The notes under the pieces are model-generated. The model was not told where the DNA came from and ran no database searches. It was given only the letters and a program-made list of their open reading frames with translations. From Scytolyngbya sp. HA4215-MV1 (lineage in GTDB: Bacteria > Cyanobacteriota > Cyanobacteriia > Leptolyngbyales > Leptolyngbyaceae): a stretch of 64,000 nucleotides of DNA. The translations under genes were made by a program, and so were the position numbers. The DNA lies in NCBI GenBank assembly GCA_019359045.1, contig JAHHIA010000011.1, forward strand, positions 62,001-126,000, given 5' to 3'. Positions 36,838-47,044 of the stretch are shown piece by piece (within the stretch, counting starts at the first letter, position 1; each line of letters starts with the position of its first letter).

Positions 36838-37260
36838 GGGTCAACTTTTCTTCACGAGTCACAACAATTTGAACGATGAAATAAACAGCAAAACACCTCG
36901 AGTAAAAGGGGGATTTTTAACTTTTTGTAGAGTTTGTGCGTCGTCCCTGTGTATCAATAAAAACAAAGTTGCCTTTGCTTGTACCTAAATTAAGCATTAC
37001 ATAAAATTCAAAAGCTTAATCTTAAGAGGTTCAAAATTTACCTTGTAGAAAAATAACAGGGAGCTTGATTTCAAAGTTTTTAGCTGCTTGGGGTGTTTTC
37101 CGAATCGGCGAGCAGGGCTGTGACAACAACCAGAATGACTGAAATGAACCAGCGAGTCTCAGTCTAATCCCAGCCACTTCTGCACTAAAATCCGTCACCT
37201 GAAATATATCCGTAGAAATAGCATTCCCACTTAACCGGAACTTATCACCCGGAACAGCGA
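36838..37260. other. Intergenic region, nothing recognised
   Basis: These 423 bases lie between the kinase start and the end of the NTF2-like gene. A 91-codon open frame overlaps the NTF2-like gene end in another frame and is judged to be chance. No hairpin or repeat of note. Confidence 0.5.
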
Positions 37261-37647
37261 TTAGGATCCCGTCGTAAGTGTTCCCTGGTGAAAAACCATT
37301 TTCCAATGATTGTCAATTAATTTCCAGATGGAACTACGGAGGGAATAGATAGGTATTTCACTGGACGATTGATATTGAACCACTCGATAAGTCACTAAAA
37401 CCACACCTGCTGCCAAAACACAGGTCTGGAAATCTAAGAGGGATTGACAAACCACACCCTCTTGTGGTTCGTTTTGCAATGTATGAATTGCTTGCTGCTT
37501 ATCATAAACTTGCCCAGAACTGCCAAACTCAAAAAACTCATCCGCAAGTAACGCTGCTACACTTTCCCCAGATTTCCGCAGCTCTGGGTGAAGCAGTTGT
37601 TCTTCCAACTCTCGAAGCAGCACTTCCTGTAAATTGCTAACTGACAT
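37261..37647 (-). CDS. NTF2-like/DUF4440 protein
   Basis: A 128-residue protein with the NTF2-like fold pattern: an N-terminal helix (LQEVLLRELEEQLLHPELRK), VAALLADEFFEFGSSGQVYDKQQ and a final strand pair ending WKLIDNHWKMVFHQGT. DUF4440 members of this fold are small-molecule binding or enzyme-like proteins of unknown role. A GAGGT ribosome site lies 6 bases before the ATG. The gene stands alone; the nearest upstream open frame on the same strand is doubtful. Confidence 0.8.
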   Translation of the reverse strand: MSVSNLQEVLLRELEEQLLHPELRKSGESVAALLADEFFEFGSSGQVYDKQQAIHTLQNEPQEGVVCQSLLDFQTCVLAAGVVLVTYRVVQYQSSSEIPIYSLRSSIWKLIDNHWKMVFHQGTLTTGS

Positions 37648-38168
37648 GATGGCACCTCATCAAACTGAAACCTTACCGTTGTAACGTATCAGTTCTCTGA
37701 CAGCAAGGATTTGCTATCACGAATTAATATCGCTGTCTAGGAAGCGGATTGAGGACATTAATGAGCACGTCAATAACGTATGGAGACAGAGTTATGTTGG
37801 GAAAAGGGTGCCCCTTTTTCCACTCGGTGAAGGGTAGTGCAGTTTGATAACTGTCTACCTCTTGGCAAAATCGACCTTGATACCCTTTATTCTGAAGCCG
37901 GGTAACCAAGCAAAAGAGTTGGGGCTGTTTCCCAATTCGTTGATGTCCCATTCAAGGGTGTGCTCCTTCTGATACCTGAGTTGAAACCAGTTTAGATTAC
38001 TGTCTGAGTTCAGGGTGTGCACGCAAGAACAATGTTCCCGATCGTTCTCTATGCAAGTTCAACAGGTTCTCTACAGCAGTGATTGATGAACTTGAAGTCG
38101 CTTTAAATTAAACGCCTTCTCAGGAGAATTGACCGAACCTGCGAACAGAATTATTGGAGGAATCTTCC
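37648..38168. other. Intergenic region with one doubtful small open frame
   Basis: These 521 bases separate the NTF2-like gene from the exported propeller gene. They contain a 75-codon minus-strand open frame, listed separately at low confidence. The plus-strand promoter for the gene at 38169 must be in the right half; no element was recognised. Confidence 0.45.
37724..37951 (-). CDS. Doubtful small protein, 75 aa
   Basis: An open frame with a GGAG 11 bases before its ATG. The product is basic and soluble, with no recognised motif, membrane segment or repeat. It might be a real small gene, a remnant of a larger one, or chance. Nothing nearby suggests a role. Confidence 0.2.
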   Translation of the reverse strand: MGHQRIGKQPQLFCLVTRLQNKGYQGRFCQEVDSYQTALPFTEWKKGHPFPNITLSPYVIDVLINVLNPLPRQRY

Positions 38169-39821
38169 ATGAGTTTTCGTTTCATACCGCTGCTACGCGG
38201 TCAGATTTTGTTTGGATTTGGCAGCGCCTTGGCAATGAGTGTGACGATCGGTGCAGTTTCGGTACAAGCCAAGCCTGCAACCAGCCCATTCTCACCTACG
38301 GGTAACTTCTCACAGCTTAAGTCAACCCGCCCGGCGACTAACGAAATTCCGAAAACGACCAGTCCGACTCCTAGTCCAATACCGGTGAAAGGCGAGCGAT
38401 CTCAACCCACGCCAACGCCAGTTCCTGCTGCGATGCCAACGTCCCCTGCGATTCCAACTGCACAAGTTACTCCTTGCACGCCTTCAGGCAACTCGGCAAC
38501 CAATCTAGTTGTGTGTACCGCATCTTATCTGGGCGGTACCAGTAACGACACCGCCGCTGCTGTCGAAGTTGCCCCCGATCGCTCAGTTGTGATTGCAGGC
38601 ACATTGGTCGGCACCACACTGAATCTCCGGCCTATCTATTTGCAAGTGACCGGCAGCCCGGCGCAGGGAAATGGCAGCATCTTGCGGATGGATGCGACCG
38701 GCGGCACGGTTTTGTCAATGACGCGATTGGGGAACACGATCGATGATATGGATATCAATCGCACTACTGGCAATATTGCAGTCGCGGGCGATTTTGGCGT
38801 GGCAATGCTCAATCCCCAAGCGAACCGAGTGCTTTGGAGCCAAAACCAGGGCGTGGGGGGCGGTGCATCTTTTAGCACGGGTCGCCGGGTTGCAGTAGGC
38901 AATGGCGGACAGGTTGCGACCCTGTTTAATAAGCAGGTTCAGGTGTTTGACGCTGCGGGTCGGCGATTGGGTCAGTTTTCCCCAGGTGGCAGTTTTGTTG
39001 AGGATATTGCAGTTGATAGTGCCAGTGGTTCTGTAATCGTGACAGGCTACACCCAGAAAAATGGGGGAGGGTGCAGCCAGTTGCAAGTCGCCTTTGTCCG
39101 CAGTTTTAGCTACACTGGCGTTGCTAAATGGACGAATTATGATTGGAGCCACGCCCAGGCGTTTGGGGCTCAGTCTTCCTGCGCCGATTCTCGCGGAGCC
39201 AGAGTGGCGATCGGTCGAGACAATATGCTGTATTTTGCGGGAGAAAGTGCGGGCGGCAATAGCATCTTCCGGTTTAACCCCAGAAATTTGAGCTTGGCGG
39301 CTCCAAATGTCAAATACGACGCTTATACCGATCCTTACAACACCAAGTCTAACCACATCACCTACTACACGAAGCTGGTGCCTTCGACCGGCAATATTGT
39401 CGCTGGGCAGTTTCTCTTGGCGCGCCTCAAGGCTGGCGGCGGCAATACGATTCGCCCTCGCGCTATTACTGCCGATGAGCAAGGCAATGTATATGTGGCT
39501 GGGGCAAGTGCAGCGGCGATCGCCAATCGGAATCCGGTGAATCTCTCGATTTCAGGACAAGCGATCGGCAACTATAGTGGCGGCGATGGATTTTTGCTCA
39601 TCGTCTCTCCGAACCTGCGCAATCGCTATATCTGGACCGCTTGGACAGGTGTCAACCCGACCAGTGTGGGCACAACCATTATGGGGGTTGCAGTGTCCCA
39701 GGGCGTTGCTGCGATGGTTGCAACTAGCAACGGCAACATGATTCTGGTCGATCCATTGCAGCTCAACAACCAGGGTGGCAGCGATATTTTCTTCTCGGTC
39801 TTTCCAGCCAGAACGAACTAA
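38169..39821 (+). CDS. Exported SBBP-type beta-propeller protein
   Basis: The ATG at 38169 follows GGAGG by 8 bases; the earlier TTG at 38154 overlaps that site and is rejected. The 550-residue product has a signal peptide (about 1-35), a Pro/Thr/Ser-rich linker (about 45-100) and a propeller with SBBP-like repeats such as YLGGTSNDTAAAVEVAPDRS then VVIAGT, EDIAVDSASGSVIVTGYT and RAITADEQGNVYVAGASAA. Several Cys could form disulfides. Such proteins are extracellular or outer-surface; the ligand is unknown. Two hairpins lie between it and the next exported-protein gene. Confidence 0.82.
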   Translation: MSFRFIPLLRGQILFGFGSALAMSVTIGAVSVQAKPATSPFSPTGNFSQLKSTRPATNEIPKTTSPTPSPIPVKGERSQPTPTPVPAAMPTSPAIPTAQVTPCTPSGNSATNLVVCTASYLGGTSNDTAAAVEVAPDRSVVIAGTLVGTTLNLRPIYLQVTGSPAQGNGSILRMDATGGTVLSMTRLGNTIDDMDINRTTGNIAVAGDFGVAMLNPQANRVLWSQNQGVGGGASFSTGRRVAVGNGGQVATLFNKQVQVFDAAGRRLGQFSPGGSFVEDIAVDSASGSVIVTGYTQKNGGGCSQLQVAFVRSFSYTGVAKWTNYDWSHAQAFGAQSSCADSRGARVAIGRDNMLYFAGESAGGNSIFRFNPRNLSLAAPNVKYDAYTDPYNTKSNHITYYTKLVPSTGNIVAGQFLLARLKAGGGNTIRPRAITADEQGNVYVAGASAAAIANRNPVNLSISGQAIGNYSGGDGFLLIVSPNLRNRYIWTAWTGVNPTSVGTTIMGVAVSQGVAAMVATSNGNMILVDPLQLNNQGGSDIFFSVFPARTN

Positions 39822-39828
39822 CGCTGCG

Positions 39829-39854
39829 GATTGCGGAGACACGGCTCCGCAATC
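39829..39854 (+). terminator. 9-bp hairpin after the propeller gene
   Basis: GATTGCGGA / TCCGCAATC with an 8-base loop, 7 bases after the stop. No T-run follows, so it is more likely an RNA-stabilising structure than a terminator. Confidence 0.4.
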
Positions 39855-39859
39855 TGTAC

Positions 39860-39914
39860 GGGCGGGTTGAACTGGGCGATCGTCTACGGCACGATGTGCT
39901 GGATCAACCCGCCC
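39860..39914. repeat. Inverted repeat GGGCGGGTTGA, 33-base loop
   Basis: GGGCGGGTTGA (39860-39870) and TCAACCCGCCC (39904-39914) are perfect complements. The loop holds a smaller ATCGT/ACGAT pair, so a branched hairpin is possible. The motif looks like a dispersed cyanobacterial repeat lying between two exported-protein genes. Confidence 0.6.
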
Positions 39915-39970
39915 TTGCCGAAACGGGAATTTTACTTCGCCAATGGTGTTCTCAAAATTTGGATGGTGGT

Positions 39971-40432
39971 ATGCGAACGCTTCGTACTAGCTTGTCAGCA
40001 ATTGCCTTGTCTTGGGTAACGTTGCCAATTGTGGGGGTTGCCAGCCAAAGTGCGCCAGTGACGACTTCCCAAGGTGATGATTATCTCTGTTATATGCAGA
40101 CTTCAGGCGGACGCACGCTAGATCTGAGCAAACTGTGCCAGTCTTCTAATAAGCAAATGGATGCTGCTGCGGAAACTGGAGTGGTAATTACAGAAGTGAA
40201 GCTATCGGGGACACAATTTCAAGGCAAGGTGAAGAACAATACCAACAGTCGGGTCACGTCAGTCGTGATTAACTACACGGTAGATGCGCCTGGTGCCAGT
40301 AATGAGGATCTGGCATTTACCTATGTTGATCAGGGGTTGCTGGAACCTCGACAAGAAGGGACGTTTCAAGGAGAATTGACGCGATCGGGGAAGCTCAAGA
40401 TCCTCTCGGTCACTTGGGCGAACTCTCAATAG
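39971..40432 (+). CDS. Small exported protein, 153 aa
   Basis: The start at 39971 (MRTLRTSLSAIALSWVTLPI) gives a signal peptide with likely cleavage near residue 28; the open frame from 39896 would hide it. The mature part has two Cys (in YLCYMQ and SKLCQS), then a beta-rich domain (VVITEVKLSGTQFQGKVKNN, SVVINYTVD) like the FxLyD-type immunoglobulin folds, which is only a resemblance. It follows the propeller gene by 149 bases on the same strand and may share its transcript. Confidence 0.7.
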   Translation: MRTLRTSLSAIALSWVTLPIVGVASQSAPVTTSQGDDYLCYMQTSGGRTLDLSKLCQSSNKQMDAAAETGVVITEVKLSGTQFQGKVKNNTNSRVTSVVINYTVDAPGASNEDLAFTYVDQGLLEPRQEGTFQGELTRSGKLKILSVTWANSQ

Positions 40433-41227
40433 TCGTCTCTCAACAATGAATGCATTGACACATTGATGTGTTTATAGGGTTGTGTTCGCACTTTCCGTCT
40501 CTAGCGTTTGCCACTTTTATCGGAAATCCGAAATAAAATGTAAACAAAATTGAACTTTTCTCATTTTGCGCCGGAAAATACTGATGATAGCCTGAAAAAT
40601 TGGTCTCAGCTCCCTTTTTGCTGCGATCGACTCAGGTTTTTTACAAAAGTTATTTACGATAGATGTCATTTTGCGCTCCCCGAAAAAGTCAAAAGCTATA
40701 CTGAATACAGAACAACCCAGTTGTTTCTGGTCAATTTCAATTCTTGCCTTGTGTATCTGTATCAGCGACAATGCCTACCCAATATGAGGTGTGGTCGGAT
40801 TTTTTAAGTTAAAAGAACGCTAAAACTAAAAGGTTCAAGCTCAACAATTTAATTGACTTTTAGCTTTTGGAGTTTCTTCTCTATTGAGATTTGTGCCTCA
40901 ATTTTTGGCTTAAAAAGAGGGCAGAAATCGCTTTTTGAGTCAATTTTTTCTAATTAACACGATTGATCATTATCTAGTTGACATGATCACTCCTTGAGTG
41001 ATGATTGCTGCTTGGATTCCAAGATTTGCTGCGAAATCTGATTGCAGCAGGTGTTGCTGTTCATTTTTTCTCATTCCTGTACGAGAAAAACTGCCAATTT
41101 ATCTTCTCCTTCTCCGATCGTTGGAACTCAGCGATCACACCACCGTCGTCCAATTCTCGTCCAGGCAATTTTCACCCACGCCGCACGCTTCAGTTTTGCC
41201 TGAAGTGTGATTTATCTTTTCAAACCT
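40433..41227. other. Long AT-rich region with no supported gene
   Basis: These 795 bases carry several short overlapping open frames on both strands (for example about 85 codons on each strand around 40517-40807). Composition is low in GC and none shows a ribosome site or family motif. The right end should contain the promoter of the beta-oxidation cluster starting at 41228; no operator was recognised. Confidence 0.5.
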
Positions 41228-43354
41228 ATGACTGGCACCCACACAATCTACCGTGCCCCACCTGACGCTTGCAAGCTAATCCTGGGGCGAACTTTGCCTT
41301 CTTTATTAGATGAAGCCTGCGATCGTTACCCCAACCCACGCGCACTCAATCAATGGCGCGATCGACGCTGGCAATCCCTTTCCAATGTCGATTTTCGCAC
41401 TGCTGCCGAAGAATTTGCGCTGGGATTGCTGGACTTGAATCTGCAACGAGGCGATCGCATTGCTCTGTTGATGTACAGCAACATTTCCTTCTGCATTGCC
41501 GATATGGGATGTTTGCTGGCGGGGTTAGTGGATGTGCCAATCGATTTAACCCAGACCATTGAAAATATCCTGTTCATTCTGCAACATACAGAAACCACAA
41601 CTCTGATTGTTTCTAATTGGGATTTGTTGCGACAGGTACAACCCTATTTGTCCGAAGCCCCAGGGTTGCGACAGGTGATTGTAGCAGAGGTGCCAGAACA
41701 GTGGGAGCAAATGCTGGCGCAGCAGTGTGGAGCGGGAGCGGTGGGCAACCCCGCTCTACAACCGCCCGCTCGCTGTTTGCACATTCCTCATCTATTGGGG
41801 GATGCCCAGACAGGGGAGACCCATTTGCTTCCACTCTTTCCTCCAACTCTTCGCCTGTTTTCCCTGGCGGAAATTCAGCAGAGCGGGCGCAGTCAGTGGT
41901 CAACTGAACGGTTGCAACAATTGCGAACTGCGATCGCCCCTAACGACCTTGCCACGATTCTCTACATTGCCAGTGAAACCAAGCGCCCCAAGGGGGTGAT
42001 GCTGACCCACGAAAATATCTCAGCCGACATCCTGGCTGCCTTTGCCAACCATCCCGATTTAGAGATGGGTGCGAAAGAAGTTGCCCTGCTGTTTTTGCCA
42101 TTGACGCATATCTTTGCTCGCGCGTTTCTCTATGGACATTTTGCCTATGGACATTGCGTATACTTTTCCGATCCAAACCATGTGATTAAGCATCTTCAAT
42201 CGATCCATCCCACGGTTTTGATTACAGTGCCACGGTTGCTAGAAAAAATCTATGAACGAATCCTCGATCAACCAAAGCGGCTAAGCAAGTTTGATCGGGC
42301 AGTGTATACTTGGGCACTGAACCTGGTACAGCGCTATGAAGTGGGGCAACTGCTCCCACCTTTTTATGCACTGCAACTGAAGCTTGCCGATCGTCTGGTG
42401 TTTGCTCAGTGGAGATCGGTGTTTGGCGATCGCATGAAAGCTTTGATTAGTGGTGGTGCTGCCCTCCGCGCCGATCTCACCAATCTCTTTTCAGGCGCGG
42501 GAATTCCCGTTTTACAGGGGTATGGGCTGACCGAAACGAGTGCCGTGCTTTGCTACAACCGGGGCAGGCATAATCGGGCAGGCACCGTGGGCAAACCCAT
42601 TGCAGGAGTGGAAATTCGGTTGGCAGAGGATGCTGAAATTCTTGTTAAAGCCCCCTTTGTCACGCAGGGATATTATCGCGACCCAGAGGCGACTCGACAA
42701 GTTCTGGAATCTGACGGCTGGCTCCATACGGGCGATCTGGGCGAAATCACGGCGGATGGCTTTCTCAAAATTACGGGCGTTAAGAAGGCTTTGTTTAAGT
42801 TATCAACTGGAAAGTACGTCTCACCCCGCTTACTGGAGTACGAACTGAACCAGTCCCCATGGGTTGCCCATGCCATCACAGTGGGTGTCAATCACAAGTT
42901 TTGCGGCATGTTGATCGTGCCCGATCGCGCCAGCCTGCAATCTAGTTTGCGATCGCTAGATATTGATTTGACCGATGCCAACGGGTTGCAGCATCCCTGC
43001 ATTCTGGCGCTTTACCAAGCGCTGATTGACACAGCCAATTGCCACCTGCCCGATTGGTCAACCGTGAGAAAGTTTAGGTTACTGGATGTCGATTTCACGC
43101 TGGAAAACGGTTTGCTGAAATCCGATGGCAGCATGAATCGCGTGCATGTCCTAGAGCGATTTGCGCCAGAGATTGAAGCCCTATATGCGAATGATGCTGA
43201 GCGGCGGTGGGGAGACACAGAGACGCAGAGGAAAGGAGGCACAGAGAATGATGCAGTCTCCGTGTCCCCGCCGCCCCCAGTTGCCGCGTCCCCCTGCCCC
43301 CAAATTCCTGTCTCTACCTGCCCTACCTATGCCCGATCGCTGACACAACACTAA
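41228..43354 (+). CDS. AMP-binding acyl-CoA ligase-like protein with degenerate motifs
   Basis: A 708-residue member of the long-chain acyl-CoA synthetase group: GYGLTETSAVL (A5), GWLHTGDLGEI (A7) and LSTGKYVSPRLLEYEL (A8) are clear. Two catalytic places are odd: the phosphate loop reads YIASETKRPKGV where YTSGTTGxPKGV is usual, and the final catalytic-Lys region reads KSDGSMNR with Ser where Lys is expected. The last 50 residues translate a low-complexity repeat. It heads the row with fadN-, fadA- and fadE-type genes, so a role in fatty-acid activation or sensing is likely, but full ligase activity is doubtful. A GTG at 41207 is an alternative start. Confidence 0.85.
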   Translation: MTGTHTIYRAPPDACKLILGRTLPSLLDEACDRYPNPRALNQWRDRRWQSLSNVDFRTAAEEFALGLLDLNLQRGDRIALLMYSNISFCIADMGCLLAGLVDVPIDLTQTIENILFILQHTETTTLIVSNWDLLRQVQPYLSEAPGLRQVIVAEVPEQWEQMLAQQCGAGAVGNPALQPPARCLHIPHLLGDAQTGETHLLPLFPPTLRLFSLAEIQQSGRSQWSTERLQQLRTAIAPNDLATILYIASETKRPKGVMLTHENISADILAAFANHPDLEMGAKEVALLFLPLTHIFARAFLYGHFAYGHCVYFSDPNHVIKHLQSIHPTVLITVPRLLEKIYERILDQPKRLSKFDRAVYTWALNLVQRYEVGQLLPPFYALQLKLADRLVFAQWRSVFGDRMKALISGGAALRADLTNLFSGAGIPVLQGYGLTETSAVLCYNRGRHNRAGTVGKPIAGVEIRLAEDAEILVKAPFVTQGYYRDPEATRQVLESDGWLHTGDLGEITADGFLKITGVKKALFKLSTGKYVSPRLLEYELNQSPWVAHAITVGVNHKFCGMLIVPDRASLQSSLRSLDIDLTDANGLQHPCILALYQALIDTANCHLPDWSTVRKFRLLDVDFTLENGLLKSDGSMNRVHVLERFAPEIEALYANDAERRWGDTETQRKGGTENDAVSVSPPPPVAASPCPQIPVSTCPTYARSLTQH

Positions 43355-43380
43355 CTGCTGCGTTTCGAGGAAAACCCATC

Positions 43381-45738
43381 ATGTTTAAACCATTTCAAAC
43401 TGCTGCTGTACTGGGTGCCGGGGTAATGGGTGCCCAGATTGCGGCTCACCTCGCCAATGCCGGACTGACGGTGCATTTGTTGGATTTGCCTGCCCCCTCC
43501 GGTGACAAAAATGCCCTGGTCGAAGGCGCATTTAAGAAAGCGTTGAAGCTCTCGCCCCCCATTTTCTTTACCGAGAAAACGGCTCAACGGGTAATTTTGG
43601 GCAATTATGAAGAACATTTCGATCGGCTCGCTCAAGTGGATTGGGTAATTGAAGCCGTAGTAGAGAACCTGTCTATTAAACAACAACTGATGGCACGCGT
43701 GGAAAAGACTATCCGTGAAGCAACGGTAGTTTCCACCAACACTAGTGGATTGTCGATCGCAGCGATTGGGCAGGGACGATCCCTCGCCTTCCGGCAGAGG
43801 TTTCTGGGCACTCACTTTTTTAATCCACCACGTTACCTCAAGTTGTTAGAACTGATTCCCACCGTTGATACCGATCCCAAGATTCTAGAGCAGATGCAAC
43901 AATTTGGCCGAATGTATTTAGGGAAGGGGGTTGTCATTGCTCAGGATACTCCAAACTTCATTGCCAATCGAATTGGCATTTTTGTGACCATGCTGGGGCT
44001 GAATGGATTAACGAAACAGGGTTACAGCATTGAAGAAATTGATACTTTGATGGGTGTGTTGGTGGGTCGTCCCAAATCGGCGATTTTCCGAACAGCTGAT
44101 CTGGTGGGGCTGGACACGCTGATTTATGTGGCAGAAAACCTATACCCAGCGCTGCCTCAGGATGAGTGCAGAGAGACATTTCATATTCCCGACCTCATGC
44201 GGAAGCTGGTGGAAACGGGATCTCTGGGGGCTAAAGCGGGACAAGGATTTTATAAGAAAGTGCAGGGTGAAATTCTGTCACTGAATCCCCAAACTTTTGT
44301 CTACGAATCAGCTAAGCCGTTGAATTTGGGGAATCTGGATGCGATCACAAAACTGCCTCTAGCGGAACGATTGCAAAAACTGTATCACCACAAAGGACGG
44401 GCAGGCGAATTTTTCCGCTACGCTACTCTTACGACCCTGGCTTACAGCGCGAACCGCATTCCTGAAATTGCTGCCAGTCCAGTGGAAATCGATCGGGCCA
44501 TGCGGTGGGGTTTTGGTTGGGAACTCGGTCCTTTTGAACTCTGGGATGTGCTAGGTTTCGAGGCGGTTTTAACCGATCTGCACAAAGCCGGATTTGCGCT
44601 GCCTCCCTGGGTCGAATCTATGCAGCAGAAAAAGGTAACTGGATTCTATCAAAAGCATCAGGTTTATCTCCCTGAGCAACATTACCATCCCTTAGAAATC
44701 CTCAGAGATGAAATTCACTTAGAAACTATCAAAGCCATTTCTCAGTCAACGCTTTGGCACAATGCAGAAGCTGCCTTGCTAGATATCGGAGATGGCGTGG
44801 TGCTGTACGAATTTCGATCGAAAGCCAACACCCTTAGCACTCAGGTAATCGATGGTCTAGGAGAAGCGTTGGACTGGCTGGAAACCCATGATTACCGCGG
44901 TATGGTCATTGGCAATGAGGGGAGCAACTTCTGCGTCGGCATCAACCTGGCAGAAGTGGGCAAAATTGTCCAAATGGAAAACCTCAATCCCTTTAACCAC
45001 TCGCATCGCGCAATCGCCAAACTGCTCACCCAATTTCAAACCCTGGTGCAGCGCATTCACTATTTCCACAAACCGATCGTTGCGGCGATTCAGGGACGAG
45101 TACTGGGTGGCGGGTGCGAATTGGCGATGGCGTGTCCTCATGTGGTTGCCGACGCCGAAACCTACATTGGTCTAGTCGAACTCGGTGTGGGGTTGATTCC
45201 CGCAGGCGGTGGCTTGATGCGACTGGCACGTTGGGCAGCCGGACGTGCCGCCACCGATACTCCAGCTGACATTTTGCCCTTCCTGAAGCGAGTATTTGAA
45301 ACGATCGGCATGGCAAAGGTATCCAGCAGCGCCTATGAAGGGATAGAACTGGGCTTTTTACCCGCAACCACGCAAGTCGTGATCAATGGCGATCGTCGCC
45401 TCTACGCTGCCAAACAAGAAGTTCTTTGCCTCGATCACCTGGGCTATATCCCGCCTTCGCGCAATCCCATCCCCGTTTTGGGACAGCCCGCCAGAGCCAT
45501 GCTGGAGCACATGGCATACATCTTGCACCAGGGTGGCTACATTAGCGACTACGATCGCGCCCTCGCCGATCGACTGGCTTATGTCCTCACAGGTGGCAAC
45601 CTGACCGCACCCGCCCAGGTTGACGACGATTATCTGTTAACCCTGGAGCGCGAAAACTTCCTGCCCCTGGTCGATGCACCCAAGACGAAAGAACGGATGC
45701 TGCATATGTTGAAGACGAAGAAACCGTTGAGGAATTGA
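43381..45738 (+). CDS. fadN: 3-hydroxyacyl-CoA dehydrogenase/enoyl-CoA hydratase (FadN type)
   Basis: A 785-residue bifunctional beta-oxidation enzyme. The dehydrogenase comes first ([16 protein letters not shown] fold at about 11-24; catalytic [10 protein letters not shown] His; [11 protein letters not shown]), and the enoyl-CoA hydratase part is C-terminal (oxyanion loop [14 protein letters not shown] with the first catalytic Glu, [15 protein letters not shown] with the second). This is the reverse of E. coli FadB and matches Bacillus FadN in order and length. All expected catalytic residues are visible. The ligase-like gene is 26 bases upstream and fadA starts 2 bases downstream. Confidence 0.93.
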   Translation: MFKPFQTAAVLGAGVMGAQIAAHLANAGLTVHLLDLPAPSGDKNALVEGAFKKALKLSPPIFFTEKTAQRVILGNYEEHFDRLAQVDWVIEAVVENLSIKQQLMARVEKTIREATVVSTNTSGLSIAAIGQGRSLAFRQRFLGTHFFNPPRYLKLLELIPTVDTDPKILEQMQQFGRMYLGKGVVIAQDTPNFIANRIGIFVTMLGLNGLTKQGYSIEEIDTLMGVLVGRPKSAIFRTADLVGLDTLIYVAENLYPALPQDECRETFHIPDLMRKLVETGSLGAKAGQGFYKKVQGEILSLNPQTFVYESAKPLNLGNLDAITKLPLAERLQKLYHHKGRAGEFFRYATLTTLAYSANRIPEIAASPVEIDRAMRWGFGWELGPFELWDVLGFEAVLTDLHKAGFALPPWVESMQQKKVTGFYQKHQVYLPEQHYHPLEILRDEIHLETIKAISQSTLWHNAEAALLDIGDGVVLYEFRSKANTLSTQVIDGLGEALDWLETHDYRGMVIGNEGSNFCVGINLAEVGKIVQMENLNPFNHSHRAIAKLLTQFQTLVQRIHYFHKPIVAAIQGRVLGGGCELAMACPHVVADAETYIGLVELGVGLIPAGGGLMRLARWAAGRAATDTPADILPFLKRVFETIGMAKVSSSAYEGIELGFLPATTQVVINGDRRLYAAKQEVLCLDHLGYIPPSRNPIPVLGQPARAMLEHMAYILHQGGYISDYDRALADRLAYVLTGGNLTAPAQVDDDYLLTLERENFLPLVDAPKTKERMLHMLKTKKPLRN

Positions 45739-45740
45739 CC

Positions 45741-46922
45741 ATGAACACCACCTACATTGTGAGCAGTGTGCGAACTGCGGTTGGCAAAGCCCCTCGCGGC
45801 ACACTGCGCCATACTCGTCCCGATGACTTAGGGGCAGCAGCAGTGAGAGGCGCTATCGCCCAAGTCAAAGGACTGATCTCGAATCAAATTGAAGATGTGA
45901 TCATCGGCTGTGCCATGCCTGAAGCAGAACAGGGCTTTAATCTGGGACGGGTTGTGGCATTGCGGGCAGGCTTACCAGACTCAGTGGCAGGCTGCACTGT
46001 CAATCGCCTGTGCTCGTCCGGCTTGCAGGCGATCGCCATGGCAGTCCAGGCGATCGCCTGCGGACAGGCGGAAGTGATGGTGGCAGGAGGAGTGGAGTCC
46101 ATGAGCCTAATTCCCATGGGCGGACAGCAGTTTTTGCCCAATGTCGAACTGCTTGCTGAAGCCCCGGAAACCTATATCTCAATGGGGCTGACGGCTGAGA
46201 ATGTGGCAACCCAATTCCAGATTTCTCGCGCCGATCAAGATGCCTTTGCCTTGCGATCGCACCAGCGAGCCATTGCGGCGATCTCGGCTGGACATTTCAA
46301 AGCAGAAATCGTTCCAGTCACTGTGCGAGAAACTCGTTACGTCAACGGCAAAACTGAAACGATTGAAACCCTGTTTGACACCGACGAAGGTGCGCGCGCG
46401 GATACCAGCTTAGAAGCACTGGCTCATCTCAAACCTGTGTTTCGGGTGAATGGCACCGTCACAGCAGGCAACTCTTCCCAAATGTCCGATGGGGCTGCTG
46501 CGACCCTCCTGATGAACGATCGCTGGGTCAAGGAACTGGGAATTCAACCCTTGGCACGATTACTCGGCTTTGCGGTTGCCGGAGTTGCGCCTGAAATCAT
46601 GGGCATTGGTCCTGTCGTTGCCATTCCCAAAGTGTTGAAACAAGTTGGCTTAACCCTCAAAGACATTGGACTGATCGAACTCAACGAAGCCTTTGCGGCA
46701 CAATCCCTGGCAGTGATCCGCGTGTTGGGTTTGGACGAAGCCATCGTCAATGTGAACGGCGGCGCGATCGCGCTTGGTCATCCCCTCGGTTGCTCTGGTG
46801 CTAAACTCACTGCCACCCTGTTGCACGAAATGAAGCGTCGCCATATTCGCTATGGCATGGTGACGATGTGCGTCGGTGGTGGCATGGGTGCTGCAGGCGT
46901 GTTTGAAAACCTGATGATCTAG
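45741..46922 (+). CDS. fadA: Acetyl-CoA C-acyltransferase, 3-ketoacyl-CoA thiolase (FadA)
   Basis: A 393-residue thiolase that splits 3-ketoacyl-CoA in the last step of beta-oxidation. Cys91 in [14 protein letters not shown] is the nucleophile; His347 in [11 protein letters not shown] and Cys377 in [10 protein letters not shown] complete the catalytic set. The ATG at 45741 is preferred to the overlapping TTG at 45735; GAGG lies 9 bases before it, inside the end of fadN. The two genes are 2 bases apart and surely co-translated. A hairpin follows at 46932. Confidence 0.95.
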   Translation: MNTTYIVSSVRTAVGKAPRGTLRHTRPDDLGAAAVRGAIAQVKGLISNQIEDVIIGCAMPEAEQGFNLGRVVALRAGLPDSVAGCTVNRLCSSGLQAIAMAVQAIACGQAEVMVAGGVESMSLIPMGGQQFLPNVELLAEAPETYISMGLTAENVATQFQISRADQDAFALRSHQRAIAAISAGHFKAEIVPVTVRETRYVNGKTETIETLFDTDEGARADTSLEALAHLKPVFRVNGTVTAGNSSQMSDGAAATLLMNDRWVKELGIQPLARLLGFAVAGVAPEIMGIGPVVAIPKVLKQVGLTLKDIGLIELNEAFAAQSLAVIRVLGLDEAIVNVNGGAIALGHPLGCSGAKLTATLLHEMKRRHIRYGMVTMCVGGGMGAAGVFENLMI

Positions 46923-46931
46923 CCATTTTTT

Positions 46932-46963
46932 AGGGTGCGTTACGGCGTTGTCTAACGCACCCT
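46932..46963 (+). repeat. 11-bp hairpin between fadA and fadE
   Basis: AGGGTGCGTTA and TAACGCACCCT are perfect complements with a 10-base loop. The GGGTGCGTTA palindrome resembles dispersed repeats common in cyanobacteria. No T-run follows, so read-through into fadE is likely; it might lower downstream expression. Confidence 0.6.
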
Positions 46964-47044
46964 TCCAGAATTTTAGATGCATGACCCAGTTGTTACACAG
47001 AGCTGAACGCACCCGATGGCTCTGATCAAATTTGGAATAACCCT

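Noticed and set aside
37031-37306. 91-codon minus-strand open frame
   Set aside because: It overlaps the end of the NTF2-like gene in another frame and has no family features.
40517-40807. Two overlapping small open frames, one on each strand
   Set aside because: AT-rich, mutually overlapping, no ribosome site or recognisable motif.
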